Source of the DNA: Conchocele bisecta
Taxonomy: Eukaryota; Mollusca; Bivalvia; Lucinida; Thyasiridae
Direction: 5' to 3'
Length of the DNA stretch: 64,000 bases
Assembly (NCBI GenBank): GCA_029237695.1
Contig: CM055265.1
Coordinates: 46,499,056 to 46,563,055, forward strand
Shown here piece by piece: positions 10,801 to 25,800 of this stretch. Each line of letters begins with the position of its first letter. The stretch's first letter is position 1. Both the position numbers and the translations under genes were made by a program. The notes under the pieces are model-generated. The model made no database searches, was not told the origin of the DNA, and saw only the letters and a program-made list of their open reading frames with translations.

Positions 10801-13800
10801 GCTAAAAAAATTAACAATTTGGGACATATTTCTGTATGTTTTACCAAGTTACATGACCAGAACGTGATAAAATTGTGACGCAGAGCTCCAGATAAGGAAT
10901 TAGTAATTGAGATTGTCACTCATTTCTGAAGCAATTGGGTATTTCAAAATTTTAATTGTGTAAAATAAAATCACACTACTGTTTACACATCAGTAGACCG
11001 CACTTATTGAATAGTTTGCTTCCAAATGAAAACACATAAGAAAATATGCTATATTTCTGGTATGTTAATTATTTTCTGTAGCATGATAAAGACACCAAAA
11101 AATTTTCATTGCTTTTTGATACTCAGTACTTCTGATATTAATTGGGTTTTTGGCAATTTTAATTGGATCTTTAAGCAAATACGCACCTTATCTGGAGCTC
11201 TGATGATGTGATTTGAGCATTACCCAATGCACACAGTTAACACATTCTACAGTATCTGATTTATAATAGGTTAATCTGTTCATAATAGTATTTGGAAAAC
11301 TGAATATATATTTCTAATATTTGATATTTCAGAACGTTATCGGAGCTTGTGTTTTATGTGGGCAATGAAGAATTGGTAAGTGCCCCACCCATCAACCCCT
11401 GGAATAATGTTGGGGTATAATACAGGCAATTATTCCCAAATACATTCACGAATATTGTAGAATTACTGTGCCAATTGAAATCTGAAGACATTTTAAAATA
11501 GACACACACAGAGACGTGCACACAATCTAAACACTATATGCGTCCCGTTTCCACCGAAACTGGTGGCATAAAAACAAAACACAAAAACTATCTACCTGAT
11601 CCTGATAAGATCGTTTGTGAGTAATGGGCTCATCTAGATTTACCAGGGGTTGGAATTTTCAGGACATATCCTGAAATCAGGATTCGAGGTTCCTGATAAT
11701 TGCAGAAAAATGCTAATGCTTCAGCATGGGATTTTACGCATTTGTGCGAGTAAACATATGTTTGTCTAGCCGTTTTCAGGATTTGGCATTTGGAACTGTT
11801 CCCACCCCTTTTTTACACCGCACATAGAATCCGTTTTACTAAACTTTGTATGACTAAAATGTTCGTAAGTGCAAAATTATGATGGTCTGTATAGTTCACA
11901 TTAACACACAATGTTTTCTTGTCAACAATTATTGGATTTACATTTATTGATATGCAGCCTATGCTCAATAAATGTAAATACATCAGTTGAAATTTCCAGA
12001 TGATCCTAAATTTTCACTTACGAACATTTTAGTTATACAAAGTTTAGTGAAACGGCCCCCTGAATGTCTGTAATGTTGAAAGGGAAAGAAACTCGATCCG
12101 ATTATCTCATCATGATTGGGATGTTTTTAATTTTTATTTAAATCAATATGACTACCTGATAGTCCATTGGTAGAGCAATGGTGGACTTTGATACCATTGC
12201 TTGTGGGTTCAATCTCCGCCCCAGGGATGGATTGTGGCCCAGGAATATGGCATTGGACTTCAATACCGGATTCTGTGAGTTGAATCTCGCCCTAGGTGTG
12301 AATAATACTTACATAGTTTATCCATCCCACTCTGTAGCCGATTTCACCAACATTGCAAAGTATACTTTGAGGGAGAAATTTTCAAGTTTAGGATTAATTT
12401 ATTAATTTTTATTATACTGAATTTATTACATTATCACAGCCATTTTGGCTGTGATAATGTAATAAATTTAGTATAACAATTCTGCAAACTTTTAATCGTC
12501 AAAAGTATGCAGTGGTTAGTTCTATATGAAATAATGCATTTCAGGAAAAATAAATGATTCCTCCCTCAAAGTATACTTTGCTAGAAAAGTATACTTTGCA
12601 ATGTGGGTGAAATAGGCTACTGGTCTGTCGGATGAAACTTTAAACTGTGGTCCCTATGACCTTAGTTGTTGCTGGGACATTAAATCCTTTCACTTTTAAT
12701 CTCGGGCGTAGCCAAAAATACTTTCATAGTACAGTCGAGCACCAGTACCTCGAACGTCGGTATCTCGAACGTCAGTATCTCGATGGTATCCCCTATCTCG
12801 ATGATTTGCTAAAGTCCCGAATTATATCCTTATTTGTTTAATGTAAATTTCCTCGGCTATCTCGAACATGTTCTCTATCTCGACTGTTCATTCTGTCCCC
12901 TTCGTATAAAAATACGTTAAAAATCACTTTCGTTATCTCGATCACATAAACGCTTGGGTAAATCACCTAAGCGCCTGGCTGCCAAGATCAATTTGGTTAA
13001 CACTAATTTTCAAAACCTATTATCAAACGAAACAAAATAAATTCTCACCTGCCTCGGGTTGTTTGCTTAATTGGTCCACGAGTGTTTGTGACACGATTCA
13101 TTAAGCATATCACGCTGGTCATTTAAGCAATGCACTGAGAGTTGTGACGCCACCTGTAATGTTGGGTAGTTTACTACCTTTGGTCATTAGTTAATTGGTG
13201 ATTAAAATTTGTCAGTAAATTAATTAATAATTTTTTTCTTGAATTAAATTCAGCGTGTATTAATTATTCAATCTGATGGTGATTAATGTCATAATCAATT
13301 ATTTTGTATAAAATTAACATGGAAAATGAAGTCTGTCACATTCATTATGAATTCACAACACGATAACGCTTCTTTGGATAATGTCGAACAACGTGACAAA
13401 GAACCCAGTAATGGGGGGATAACCAAGTCGGCATTAGCATCCAAGGGGCAGAAACGAAAGTTGACAACATTACCAATCGAAACAAAGTATGAGGCGATTT
13501 TAGAAGTAGAAAAGGGTCACGGTCAAAAGCGGATATCGCGAGGCAGTTTGAAGTTCCCGCCAACACACTAGCGACGTGGCTCAAGAAGAGTTCATCAAGT
13601 CTGGGTTTATGACATTTGGGACGAAGAGTAAAAAGATGAGAAATGGAGATTTTGAAGACTTGGAATCCGCGTTGTTGAAGTGGTTTACGTCGGTTAGGGA
13701 CCAAAATATTCCATTGTCGAGGCCTATGGTTCAAGGAAAAGCAGCCAAATTCTCGATAAAACTGGGACACACGAATTTCAAGGCATCGACAGGGTGGTTG

Positions 13801-13857
13801 GACCGCCACGGGATATCTTTCAAGCGGGTTTGTGGTGGGGGGGGGGGGGGGGGGAGT

Positions 13858-13895
<38 letters not shown>

Positions 13896-16800
13896 GTCGG
13901 TCCAACATGGAATCCGACACTATATCCACTTGGCAGCGTAAATTGGAAACTATTCTACAACAATTCCAACCAGAAGACGTTTACAACGCTGATGAGACGG
14001 GACTGTTCTTCAAGATGCTCCCAGACAAGACCCTGAAATTCAAGAGCAAGGTGTGCCATGGCGGGAAGAGCAGCAAGGACAGACTCGCAGTTCTGCACAA
14101 ACATGTCGAGGACGGACAAGCTGCCATTACTAGTCATTGGGAAATCGGCGAAACCACATTGCTTCAAGAATGTTAAGACGCTACCGACGGAGTACAGGGT
14201 GAACCCACGTGCCTGGATGCGGTCGGTGGAATTTGTTGATTGGCTGCAGAAGCATGACAGAAATGTTACACGCCAACACCGGAAAATCGCCATGGTTATA
14301 GACAACTGTCCGTCCCACCCACACGTCGTCAAAGGATTGAAGTCTATTGAACTCGTATTCCTGCCACCCAACACGACGAGCCACAGCCAGCCGATGGACA
14401 GGGAATCATCCAAAACTGCAAGGGCCACTACAAGGATAGTGTCGTTCTGAAATATCTACGGGCCATAGAGACGAAAACTCCAATGTCTATCAACGTTCTC
14501 GACGCTATGCGATTGATGAAGACAACATGGGACAATGTCACACAGAAAACGGTCATCAACTTCTTTCACCATGCGGGGTTCAAATCGCCCTCAGATCTAG
14601 ATACACGAGACCACACCTACTCCAGCCGACGACGATGAGTATGATTCTGACGACGACACACCGCTGTCAGTGCTAGTACTGATTGCCATGGGCTCCACGG
14701 TCGACATGAACGCCTTCAGGACGCTTGGCGAGGATCTTCCAAACAGCCAGCAGATCACGGACGACGACATTATCAACGAGGTCTCCCGCCAAAATGACGA
14801 ATCGACGATGGCAGCCGACGAGGACGACGAAGATGACGCCTGCGAAGATACGACGCTACCACCCACTCTCAACTCGGCCATTGACGAAACGGCAGAAGCT
14901 CTATGGTACTGCGAACTACGAGACGACGTGCCACATGACATTCTTAACGCCCTGTCAAAGTCCACGGCATTCTTCACACAGCTGTATAGACGCCGGTGTA
15001 CAAAGCAAAGGACGATCAAGGACTTCTTCACGAGACCTGACTGCGAGTGACGGTGTCGTTTCGTTTAAAACATGTACTATTCTTTTTCTTGTATTATATG
15101 TTACTCATTATGTAAACACAACTTTATTTCTTTGTTAGTGAGTGACATATTGTCTATTGAATACATGTATATAATGTATGTAATGTTCATATTGTTGTTT
15201 GTCAATTAATTGGTATATAAAATAATAAAAGCAACACATGTTTTGTTTCATTATTCCTTTATTGTTTACTCGTGATGTGATTTGATATTTTTTTGCGAAA
15301 ATATTTGACCATGTCACTTCCTCGGTATCTCGAACATAGTCCTATCTTGACTAAAATACGATCTCCCTTCGACTTCGAGATGGTGCTCGACTGTAATTCC
15401 ATACCACTGGTCTTTCGGATGATACTTAAAACCGGAATCCCGTCTATATGACTTGGCTCTTGCTCGGATGTTAACACCCAGAATGCGAGAAAGGATCATT
15501 GTCGTCTGCATATGGTGTGGGCATATATATTGTTGTTTTCTTCTCGATAAAGCATGGTTTGGTGGCACTTTAGAATCATTTCAATAGATATGATTCTAAA
15601 AATCATTTCAATAGATATGATTCTAAAGTGCTGCCAAACCATGTTTTTGTTTTGGAAAATTGAAATTAAAAAACAGCAAACGAAAAAGATTGATTCTGTA
15701 TTTTAAGTATTAAACCCCTTTCACTTTGACCCTGAGATAGTGTATGACATATGGTAAGCAAGTCACTTTCAACCGAGATAGTGTATGACTCATGGTAAAC
15801 CAGTCTTGTGTGTGGGCGTGTGTTACAGAAGCCGGTACAGAGTGCCGTGCCCCAGATTGTGCAGGTGATTCGCAACCTCATCGTCATCGATGAGGATAAA
15901 GCCTGTGAGGCCTTCGAAGTCTTCGACGAGATGCTGGAGTGTGAGGTGGTGATCATTGTGCCACATATCAAGGCGACCATACAGTTCTGTCTAGAGGTAA
16001 TCTTTAAGACTTTAGCCCTTTCCCTCACTGTTGGTTTGACATTCTCATTGTTAATACTCACCTATATTGGGATTTTTGATTGGGACATTTGCTCGAAATG
16101 GTGATCATTGTGCTTCATATCAAGACTGCCATACAGTTATGTCTCAAGGTATTCTTTAAGACTTTAACCCTTTCCCTCACTGTTGGAATTTTTCTCTAAT
16201 TGGTTTGACATCCTTGTGTATAATTATGCGTACCTATATTGGGATGTTTGGTGGTAGTGACCATTGTGCGACATCAAGACGACCATACAGCTCTGTCTCG
16301 AGGTAATCTTTAACCTTTTCCCTTGCTGTTGGACTTTTCACTGTATGGTTTGACATTCTTGTGTATATCGTGCACCTATATTGGGATGTTTCCTTGAGGT
16401 GGTGATCATTGTGCCTCATATCAAGGCCACCATATAGCTCTGTCTTGAGATAATCTTCACCAGTGGTTTAAACCTTTCACCTCTAAGGAACTGGTCTGAA
16501 GTCTCGTGTTCGTTTCTCGGCTATTCCATTATTTAGAAGAGGTAATTTTGTAAAAAAAAAAAAAAACAATATTCCATGTTGAGTTTCATTCTATTTTCAT
16601 TCATCAGAAAATGGGTAATTGCATAAAAAAGATAATATTTAAAAAATAGTGCAGATTGTTACGAGGTGGCTTGGCCATATATTGTATATGTAAGATGGGG
16701 ATCAACCCCAGAACTGTAGCCTATTTCAACAACATCGCAAAGTATACTTATCTAGCAAAGTATACTTTGAGGGAGACATTTTCAATTTACGGATAAATTA

Positions 16801-19800
16801 ATTAATTTTTATTATACTTAATTTATTAAGCCATTTTGGCTGTGATAATGTAATAAATTCAGTATAATAATTCTGCGTACTTTTAATCATCAAATATATG
16901 CAGTGGTTAGTTCTATATGAAATAATGCATTTTGGGAAAAATAAATGATTTACTGGGGCCAATCCTGGAACCAGAACAGGGACCAACAACGCGACGTCAA
17001 TCCAAGAACTGGGGCCAACCTGACAATTGCCGGAAAAGACAGGAAATGTGAATTAAACAATGTATGGCCATCATAGAAACAAGAAAGCCATACATTGTTT
17101 AATTCACATTACATTGTATTAAAAACACTTTAGGTATCAGGGCTCCAGATAAGGTGCGTATTTGCGTAAATATCCAATTAAAATTGCCAAAAACCTAATT
17201 GAAATCCGAAGTAATGAGTATCAAAAAGCAATGAAAAACTTGTGGTATCTTTATCATGCTACAGAAAACAATAAACAGACCAGCAGGGAGACAATTCTAA
17301 TGAAATGCCAAGACATGTTTTCATTTTGAAGCAAACTATTCAATAATTGCTGTCTGTTGATGTGTAAACAGTAGTGTGATTTTATTTTACCCAATTAAAA
17401 TATTGAAATACCCAATTGCTTCAGAAATGATGGGAGTGAAAATACTCAATTACTAATTCCTTATCTGGAGCCCTGGGGGCCTTTCACTAAACTTCTTACG
17501 ACTAAAATGTTCGTAAGTGCAAATTCAGGATCTTCTGGAAATATTAATTGATGGATTTACATTTATTGAGCATAGGCTGCATATGCAGCCTATGCTCAAT
17601 AAATGTAATTCCATCAATTGTTTACAAGAAAACATTGTTAATGTGAAATTTACAGACTATTATAATTTTGCTCTTACGAACATTTTAGTCGTACGAAGTT
17701 TAGTGAAATGGTCCCCTGGTCCCCATTTTGTGATTTGGCCCCCATACTGAGACTGACATCTCAGTCCTTTGGATAAGATAAAGAAATATATTTCAATTGT
17801 ATGGAAGATCCAATGTTACATTGCATTAGCATCTCAATGTTGCAGTGTTTAGAATGTTTTATGTTGTGCAGGTGGCCGGCAATTCAGAACTGGATGACAG
17901 TATACGAGTGAAGGCCATGTCATTTATCTGCTCCCTCACTAGACTCCGTAAAAAGGTAGGTATCTGGTGATAAACCCCTGGATTGGTATAGCCAGGTCGC
18001 CAGCCAATCATTGGCCTGTGGGATTGTTCAACCTATGCCAGCTAATGTACATTCAGATTATAATACAATATCACAAAACCAGGCTTATGTCGAGGGGTAT
18101 ATAGTTTTGGTAATTCCATTTGTTCGTAAATTTGCTTTAAAGATTTCGGGTACCCATTATCTCTGCAACCGTAAGCCAGATTGACTTGAAACTTCATCTA
18201 CTTCTTAATCCTCGTCCATATTTTCATTCTATAGCTTACTTGTGCGGCTTTCATGGCCAAGGTCAAGGCTAAATGACTGAGAAAATATTGGTTGTTCGGA
18301 CAAGGCGGCGGCCGGTGGTATCCGTGAGCCCCCCACTCACTTGCTCTATAGTCTGTTTCACGAAAGCTGCCCAAATGTTACGGCCATATAAACAATTAAA
18401 AAACAATATTTTTTTCGATAGTATTAAATTAAAGGAACATTTAAGAATGAGCCTTCTTTTTATTTCGTGAAATTCGGTCAAATATTGGTTTTATTACGAA
18501 AAATTTATTTCTCTATGGGAATTTAACATGGGGAAAAAAGAGGTAAAGGAGTGTGGGAGGAGTCAAAAAACGAAAAAAATTGGAAATTGACTCTGAAACC
18601 TAGCTAGATAGCTTGGATATGATCTAACTAAGAAAACAAAAGTTAAATTTTAAAAATCGGTCCAGTATTTCTAAAATTCAAAAAAAAATCCCCATTTTAA
18701 ATCCCCATAGACATCTTCACTCCGTGTCGAATACAGTGATCTAAGTGGTATACTGTCTGGTTACAGCACTGCACAACCTGATCAGGAAATTCTTTGGTCA
18801 GAAATGAAATATTCTGTAATGGCCATTCCAGAATTGATTGATTCATGATGTATGATGACGTGGTACTAACAACAACAACAAGTACTGATTCAAAGTACGT
18901 ATTCTTATATAGTGTCCTTATTATGTAACGGATTTTGATGTAATATGGCGCATCAAACGCCTCTTGTTAAGCTGCATTTGGTGGTCTCTTTATTTTCGCC
19001 CGAACTTCTGTCGTTTTTGCAAAGAAACGATTTTGATTCTTCGCAAAAACGATATAAGTCTGTGCCAAACTTCCTAGACCACCAAATGCAGCTCATGAAG
19101 ACGCTTTTGCTGCGCTATATTTCATCAAAATCCGTTGCATATTAAGGAAAATATCAAATAATACTTACTTTGGAGTGGGCGACGTTGTTGTTGTTGTAAC
19201 CACGTGATCATGCACCTTGTGATTGTCATCTTCGAATAAAGAACTAGTCTCTTATTACCGTATTTTGCCGTGTATTAGACGCACTTTTTTTAACCATATT
19301 TTCATCCCACAAAGCCTCCTGCGTCTTCTACACACGTGTTTGGATACAAGGGCATTTTTTTCCACCCCGAAATATTAACAAAAATGACCAAAAAATCATA
19401 AAATAAAGATTTGTTTCGATATTTGTTGTTGTTCGTCTTTGCGGTAACATCCGCTTGAAATTGGAGAAGTAGCCTCAGATTTGTATTCTAAACAGTTCGC
19501 GCCTTACTCTCGTTTCGACCACAGGCATTCGGCGTGTTTCGGCTTTCGTCGATATAACTGCATACAGTCAGAATTCGTTACAACGGCACACGTTATAACG
19601 GCATATTCGCCTTCCGGCACGATACGCCGCCAAACGAATCGGCACGCTCTTTAATCTGTTCGATATACCGGCAAATTCGGCTTCCGGCACCGGCAGAGAA
19701 ATCCCACAAACGAATACACAATTTAAGTCGTATTTAATGTTCGCTATAACGGCGCCGGTAACCTGTGTAGCTGGTACCAGGACTGTGACCCAGCTCAGTT

Positions 19801-22800
19801 ATCCGGCATCACCGATGTTCGGGAACCAGTCGCTAAACAATTTCACGGCTGATTAACCCTGACACGATGTCATAAATCGAGTCAATTAACAACGTGTCGG
19901 TCTGTATATTGTCACAAATACTCGACCGCGTGCCTTTGTCCACATATAATTAAGGATTATTGCGGTGATGTATTGTTTTGCCAAACAAAAATTAGGAAAA
20001 TAAATTAACAGTTAGCAACTAAATTTACATATAAGTGACGAACAGCTCACCTGGTAAGCAAATTAATAAATTAACTTAATTGATCACTCATCGACCCGTC
20101 TGTATTAATACGAGATGCGCTGGCCATTTCAAATCACTTAATAATTCACTTCATTACACTGTTGGTCTAGGCAAACAGACATTAATGGAGAACTTCTTTA
20201 CACGAGTGTGAACACATTTATCATGCAACATTGTCTCTGGGGCGAGTTCTCGTTGGGGTGAAATGAAATATTGAAGGGATACAACTCTGTATGTTATTGT
20301 TTCGTATTTTCATAAATGTTAGCATGTAAATAAAAACAAACTGTTCATTTAAATGTGTTTCTTTTCTTTATGCACTTGTTTGCGAATTTCTAACAATAAA
20401 GAAACATCGTTCACATATAATCCGGTAGTCACGTGTCTACGTAATTACCAATTATCACACGAGGTTCGCATGCAACCTTGACCTTGTCAAACATCGGATT
20501 ATTATTGAATGTTGTTTGTTTCATTGATATAAATTTGTATACATATGCATTGATTTATCAACGAGGTGACAAATAAGTATTTAATTCAGCACATATCGCG
20601 CAGATAATGCCGAATTACGCTAGCATAAATTGACAACAAATAACATCGCTACAATGCATGGTAGCCAATTCCCGACAGATACCAATTCCCGACAGATAAC
20701 AATTACCGGAATCGGACGGAAAAAATCCCCGATTCGTTATACCGGCAGATTTGTTATAACGGCAGATTCATCTCAAACGAACTATGCCGTTGTAACGAAT
20801 TCTGACTGTATATGTATATATATAGAGTTATACCGACGAAAGCCGAAACACGCCGAATGCCTGTGGTTTCGACGCTGTGTCGCATTCGGTCGACATTTTC
20901 TCTGCCGAATCACAATCTGGCCTCTATCATTTTAATTATCTTTTGAAAACATTTACCGGGCGCATATCGGTCATTTTGCCATGAAAAATATTGCATGACG
21001 CCATTAACGGTAAATCTCAATATGCATAATGCAATTCCACGCAAGTTATAAAACTCCATCATTAGTTTCGAAACTGTGTGTTTACAAGATGCTGATTCGT
21101 CCAATGTGGCAAGCCTAAGTCAGCTGGCCGACATCAAACGCACCGTGTGTCGCAACACGAAGCCATATCAAATATCAATACACGTGGTTGTTGACGTCAA
21201 TTTCATATTCGTCACTAGACTGGTACCCTGTCTGATGCGTCCCAGTGAAACAATACATCCGGGAACCAGTCTATTTATGACATGACAAACATGTTTATGT
21301 GAATTTTGTCTATCTCTGACAAATCCCGGCATATAGCGGCCAGACCAGGCGGTGGATTCGCGTAGTCTGCACATGGTTTACAATGTTCGCCAATCTCTAA
21401 TTAAAAACATCATAATTACGTCAGCGGACAATGCAAATTCGTCATAGGTATAGGCTGCTTTCAGCGTCATTTCGGCTGCACTGCTCTGAAATTTCTGACA
21501 ACATTCAGCGTCATTTACGGAAGATACGACTGATTTTGAAATATTACACGGGCGAGATTTGTGTGTTACTTTGTGCAAAAAATCGATAACACCCAGCCGT
21601 GTCAACTAACAGGTGTTTATCGTATGACATCATTCAGCACGAGGCTGTAAACTGTGTGACCTTTAGGCTATGTTTTGAAGTTGCTCTGATTGTTCAACAC
21701 GCCTTTTGATGTGCTGCAGACGTCGCGCCATGGGGCAATCATTATCAGTAACCCATTTCATGCCGAGGATAGGCTTATGTTTGATGAAAATCCTAAATAT
21801 TTTCCTTCTATGCACTCGGAAGTATATGCCGCAACCACCACCGTCAAGACGGTTCAAATGAGTGGTCGCAACATATACTTTCATTGAGAAATAACAAAAA
21901 TAAAAATAAAATATTTAATAAATTTCTTATCCGTAAATGTGTATTCCGAAAGGAATGGGTTAAAAAAAACACTCTGGATTATATATACGCAGATCTGTTG
22001 CCATATTTCAGCGATATTGATTTCGAAAATATTTTCCGTAAATGGTGTTGAAAAGAGATAATACATACCGCAATCAATAATTAACAACTTTCGGCAGCAA
22101 TATGTTCGCAAATATAACACGATTTCTGGCAATAGTCTGTTACAAATTTAACATGATTTTGATATACAAATGGGCAAAGAAATCGGGAGCCAAGGCACAA
22201 CCGTGTATTAACCGAGCACGTGTTATAGTGAAGTGTGTACTACCCAGTGTAATTGAAGATACTAGAAAACGGTGAAATACGGACTGGGGAATCACGGACA
22301 TAGTCGGCAAATTACGGACATAGCAAACTATGATAGGGAAAATACAGACAAAAACGTCCAAGTTACGAATACAAAAAAACAGTGCAGGGGAATAAATAAC
22401 GACAACTTGGCAAGTTTTTTAAAAAAAATTGTTAGGAAAATTGGGTGCATCTTATATTCTCATGTAGACATTTTCCCCCCGATTTTGGACTGAAAATAGG
22501 GGGTGCGTCTTATACACTCTTGCGACCTATGACCGGCAAAATACGATAACTGATGGAAGAAAGCCTGACAAATATGGTATGCCCTTATTATGAGCAGATG
22601 ATCTGGAGCTACTCCGCTAACAAACATCGTAAGAGCCCTTATGTCAGCTTGGTGCCCATATGCACATTTTATCATTTTCACCAGTTATGTTATTCAGCTC
22701 CTGACCAATCTACATAATTACCTTCGTCACCATAACAAGTATTCTTCCCATGAACAGCAAATCCTGCAGCACCAACTGATAGTGCCAATACTGAGTGTGA

Positions 22801-25800
22801 TGTTTCCCGTACTCTGTATGTGTTAATGATTTCAGCAAAACCTGCGGCTAGAGCTGATAGTGCCAATACTGAGTGTGATGTTTCCCGTACTCTGTATAGG
22901 TTAATGATTTCAGCAAATCCTGCGGCACCAGCTGATAGTGCCAATACTGAGTGTGATGTTTCCCGTACTCTGTATAGGTTAAATCAGCTGATAGTGCCAA
23001 TACTGAGTGTGATGTTTCCCGTACTCTGTATAGGTTAAATCAGCTGATAGTGCCAATACTGAGTGTGATGTTTCCCGTACTCTGTATAGGTTAATGATTT
23101 CAGCAAATCCTGCGGTATCAGCTGATAGTGCCAATACTGAGTGTGATGTTTCCCGTACTCTATAGGTTAATGATTTCAGCAAATCCTGCGGCATCAGCTG
23201 ATCGTGCCAATACTGAGAGTGATGTTTCCCGTACTCTGTATAGGTTAATGATTACAGCAAATCCTGCGGCATCAGCTGATAGTGCCAATACTGAGTGTGA
23301 TGTTTCCCGTACTCAGTTGCATGGACGATCAGGAAGACGAGGAAGAGGAAGATGATGTTGAGAGTCAGCTGCCGTCACAGATGGCTTCACAGGTACTCCG
23401 ATAGTGATGATTATCCCTTCGCCGATAGGAAAGAGGGGATATAGATTAGTCCATGTACGTTCGTTTGTTCATTTTTCAATAACTTCCACCGATTTTGATA
23501 ATAGTTGCAATGTGTGTCAAGGGATGGTGCTTTGTATTGCATACGACCCACGTCTGACCGCCCAAGGTCAATGAGCACCTATGTTCACCTTGTTTGTAAG
23601 GCAAAAATGTTATGCCTTGAGGGGATTAGCTTCGTTTAACTATGTCAGTTCTTGTTTAATATGATATGTATTTAACTATGTCAGTTCTTGTTTAATATGA
23701 TATGTATTTAACTATGTCAGTTCTTGTTTAATATGATATGTATTTGACTATGTCAGTTCTTGTTTAATATGATATGTATTTAACTATGTCAGTTCTTGTT
23801 TAATATGATATGTATTTAACTATGTCGGTTCTTGTTTAATATGATATGTATTTAACTATGTCGGTTCTTGTTTAATATGATATGTATTTAATTATGTCAG
23901 TTCTTGTTTAATATGATATGTATTTGACTATGTCAGTTCTTGTTTAATATGATATGTATTTAACTATGTCAGTTCTTGTTTAATATGATATGTATTTAAC
24001 TATGTCGGTTCTTGTTCAATATGATATGTATTTAACTATGTCGGTTCTTGTTTAATATGATATGTATTTAACTATGTCAGTTCTTGTTTATGTATTTGCT
24101 GACTGATATCATAGGAAATGAGGCTGTGTCGAGTTTGTTATGAATCAGTCGGCAAGTTTAATAATATCTGATACTACACGAGTGAATAGAGGATCCTACA
24201 TGATTTACGATTTAATATATTTATTCTATTCGTTTACTATAGGAATGAATGGCCTTTTTGTGGAATTTATCGGGGTATAAACTTGGAAAAGTCGCGGGAA
24301 TACTGGACGAAGCGATAAAAAATTACAATTTTTTTAAGGCCTCGTCCAGTATTCCCACAACTTTTCCAAGTTTATATCCCTGATAAATTCCACAAAAAGG
24401 CCATTCATTCCTTATAATTCCAGCATTTGAAATAAATTCATCAAGAAAATGTGTTTATTTTCCGTTTTCTTAAGAATGTTACTGAAAGTAGTTCGGCGTG
24501 GGAGTTTACTGGGATATAAATTTTGGACAGACACTTGCTACGGGCCAATCAAATGTTAGGGAATTGTGTAAATATTTTTGTGCTGGAATTATTGATTTAA
24601 AAAAAACGGGCCTGTGCGATTTGTTAATAATATTATCCAAATATTTCTTGCAGGTTATAGACTCGATGGCGATGCATTTACCACCCGAGAAGTTCATTCC
24701 ACCACTGGTGAGTCGTGCAGTAACACCCATAACCTGGGGGCCGGCCGTTTCACTAAACTTTGTACAACTAAAATGTTCGTAAGTGGAAGTTTCCGAGCCC
24801 AGCCTGTTAATCTTGATACCAACAGACACAGGGCTGATATTCTATTTATCAGACACGATGGTGAAGTTACTTAAATACTAAATATTTCCCTAAATGATAC
24901 TCTTTTGTGTTGGTGGGCCATTAAGTGCCAATTCATTCCATTCAGTACCAAAATTGATGGATTCAGGCCCCATCCTAGGCATGAAAAATATTACAACAAT
25001 ATTGACATGATAACAGCAATAGTTCCATTTATAGAATTTCCATCCCACTGGTCTGTCGGGTGAGACTTGAAATCGGATCCAGGGCTCCAGATAAGGATTC
25101 AGTAATTGAGTATTGTCACTCCATCATTTCTGAAGCAATTGGGTATTTCAAAATTCAAAACAGACAGCAATTATTGAATAGATTGCTTTGAAATGAAAAC
25201 ATGTCTTGGCATTTCATTAGAGTTGTCTCCTTGGAGACAATTCTAATGAAATACCAAGATGTATTTTCATGGAAAATAAGAAAAATATGCTATATTTGTG
25301 GTCTGTTTATTGTTTTCTGCAGCATGACAAAGCTACCACAATTTTGTTTTTATTGCTTTTTGATACTCGCTACTTCTGATTTCAATTGGGTTTTTGGCAA
25401 TTTTAATTGGGTATTTAAGCAAATACGCAGCTTATCTGGAGTGCTGGGTTCTTAACCAAATTGATATTCATGTTTATTATGGAAACAGAAAGAGCCCAAT
25501 CAAGTTTTTAACATTTCTGATGAGTTTTCTCCATGGGGGCTCTTTAATTTCCGCATCCTTGTTCTTGGGGATAGCTCAAATTTTTCCACCGAGTTATCTT
25601 CTCTTGTTTACTGTCCGCCTCAATGAGCATATATTGTCAGTTTGTGACCTTAATAGCACTCTTGTTGTAGATGGGCATGGTGGAGCCCGCCCTGGGGAAT
25701 GAGAAGCCCGAGGCAAGGAAGGCGGGCTACATCACACTGGCTGTTGTTGTTGAGGGCTGTGCCGACTACATCACAAACAAGTAGGTCGCTTGGCTTACCT

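Larger units (their letters stand above)
12732..15393 (+). mobile_element. Tigger/pogo-type DNA transposon, defective
   Basis: Ends CAGTCGAGCACCAGTACCTC and 'gagatggtgctcgactg' are inverted and flanked by TA duplications at 12730-12731 and 15394-15395. Subterminal repeats of 'tatctcga' fill the left end. It is inserted in a SINE whose uninterrupted form (catagtaattcc) is visible elsewhere in the window. Confidence 0.93.
19255..22549. mobile_element. Composite TIR element, 3.3 kb
   Basis: The ends TTACCGTATTTTGCCG and CGGCAAAATACGATAA are inverted, followed by 'gtattagacgcac' and 'gtgcgtcttatac'. Inside lie a palindrome (arms at 19521-19560 and 20826-20868, 'cggcgtgtttcggctttcgt'), a nested Tigger-like element between those arms, and a ~520-base segment (20930-21450) that recurs inverted at 61880-62475. 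No transposase frame is evident, and the superfamily is unknown. Confidence 0.65.

Noticed and set aside
13345..13929. Minus-strand 194-codon frame with a long proline run
   Set aside because: It is the complement of the transposase pseudogene and its poly-G tract.
18720..18830. Possible extra IPO4 exon (ALHNLIRKF after an AG at 18758)
   Set aside because: It was considered for the helix after RLRKK, but exon 5 at 23258 supplies that segment with exact phase, and this one runs into a stop.
22755..23340. CRISPR-like array with regular repeats
   Set aside because: The units are eukaryotic exon 5 duplicates; there are no unique spacers and the host is an animal.
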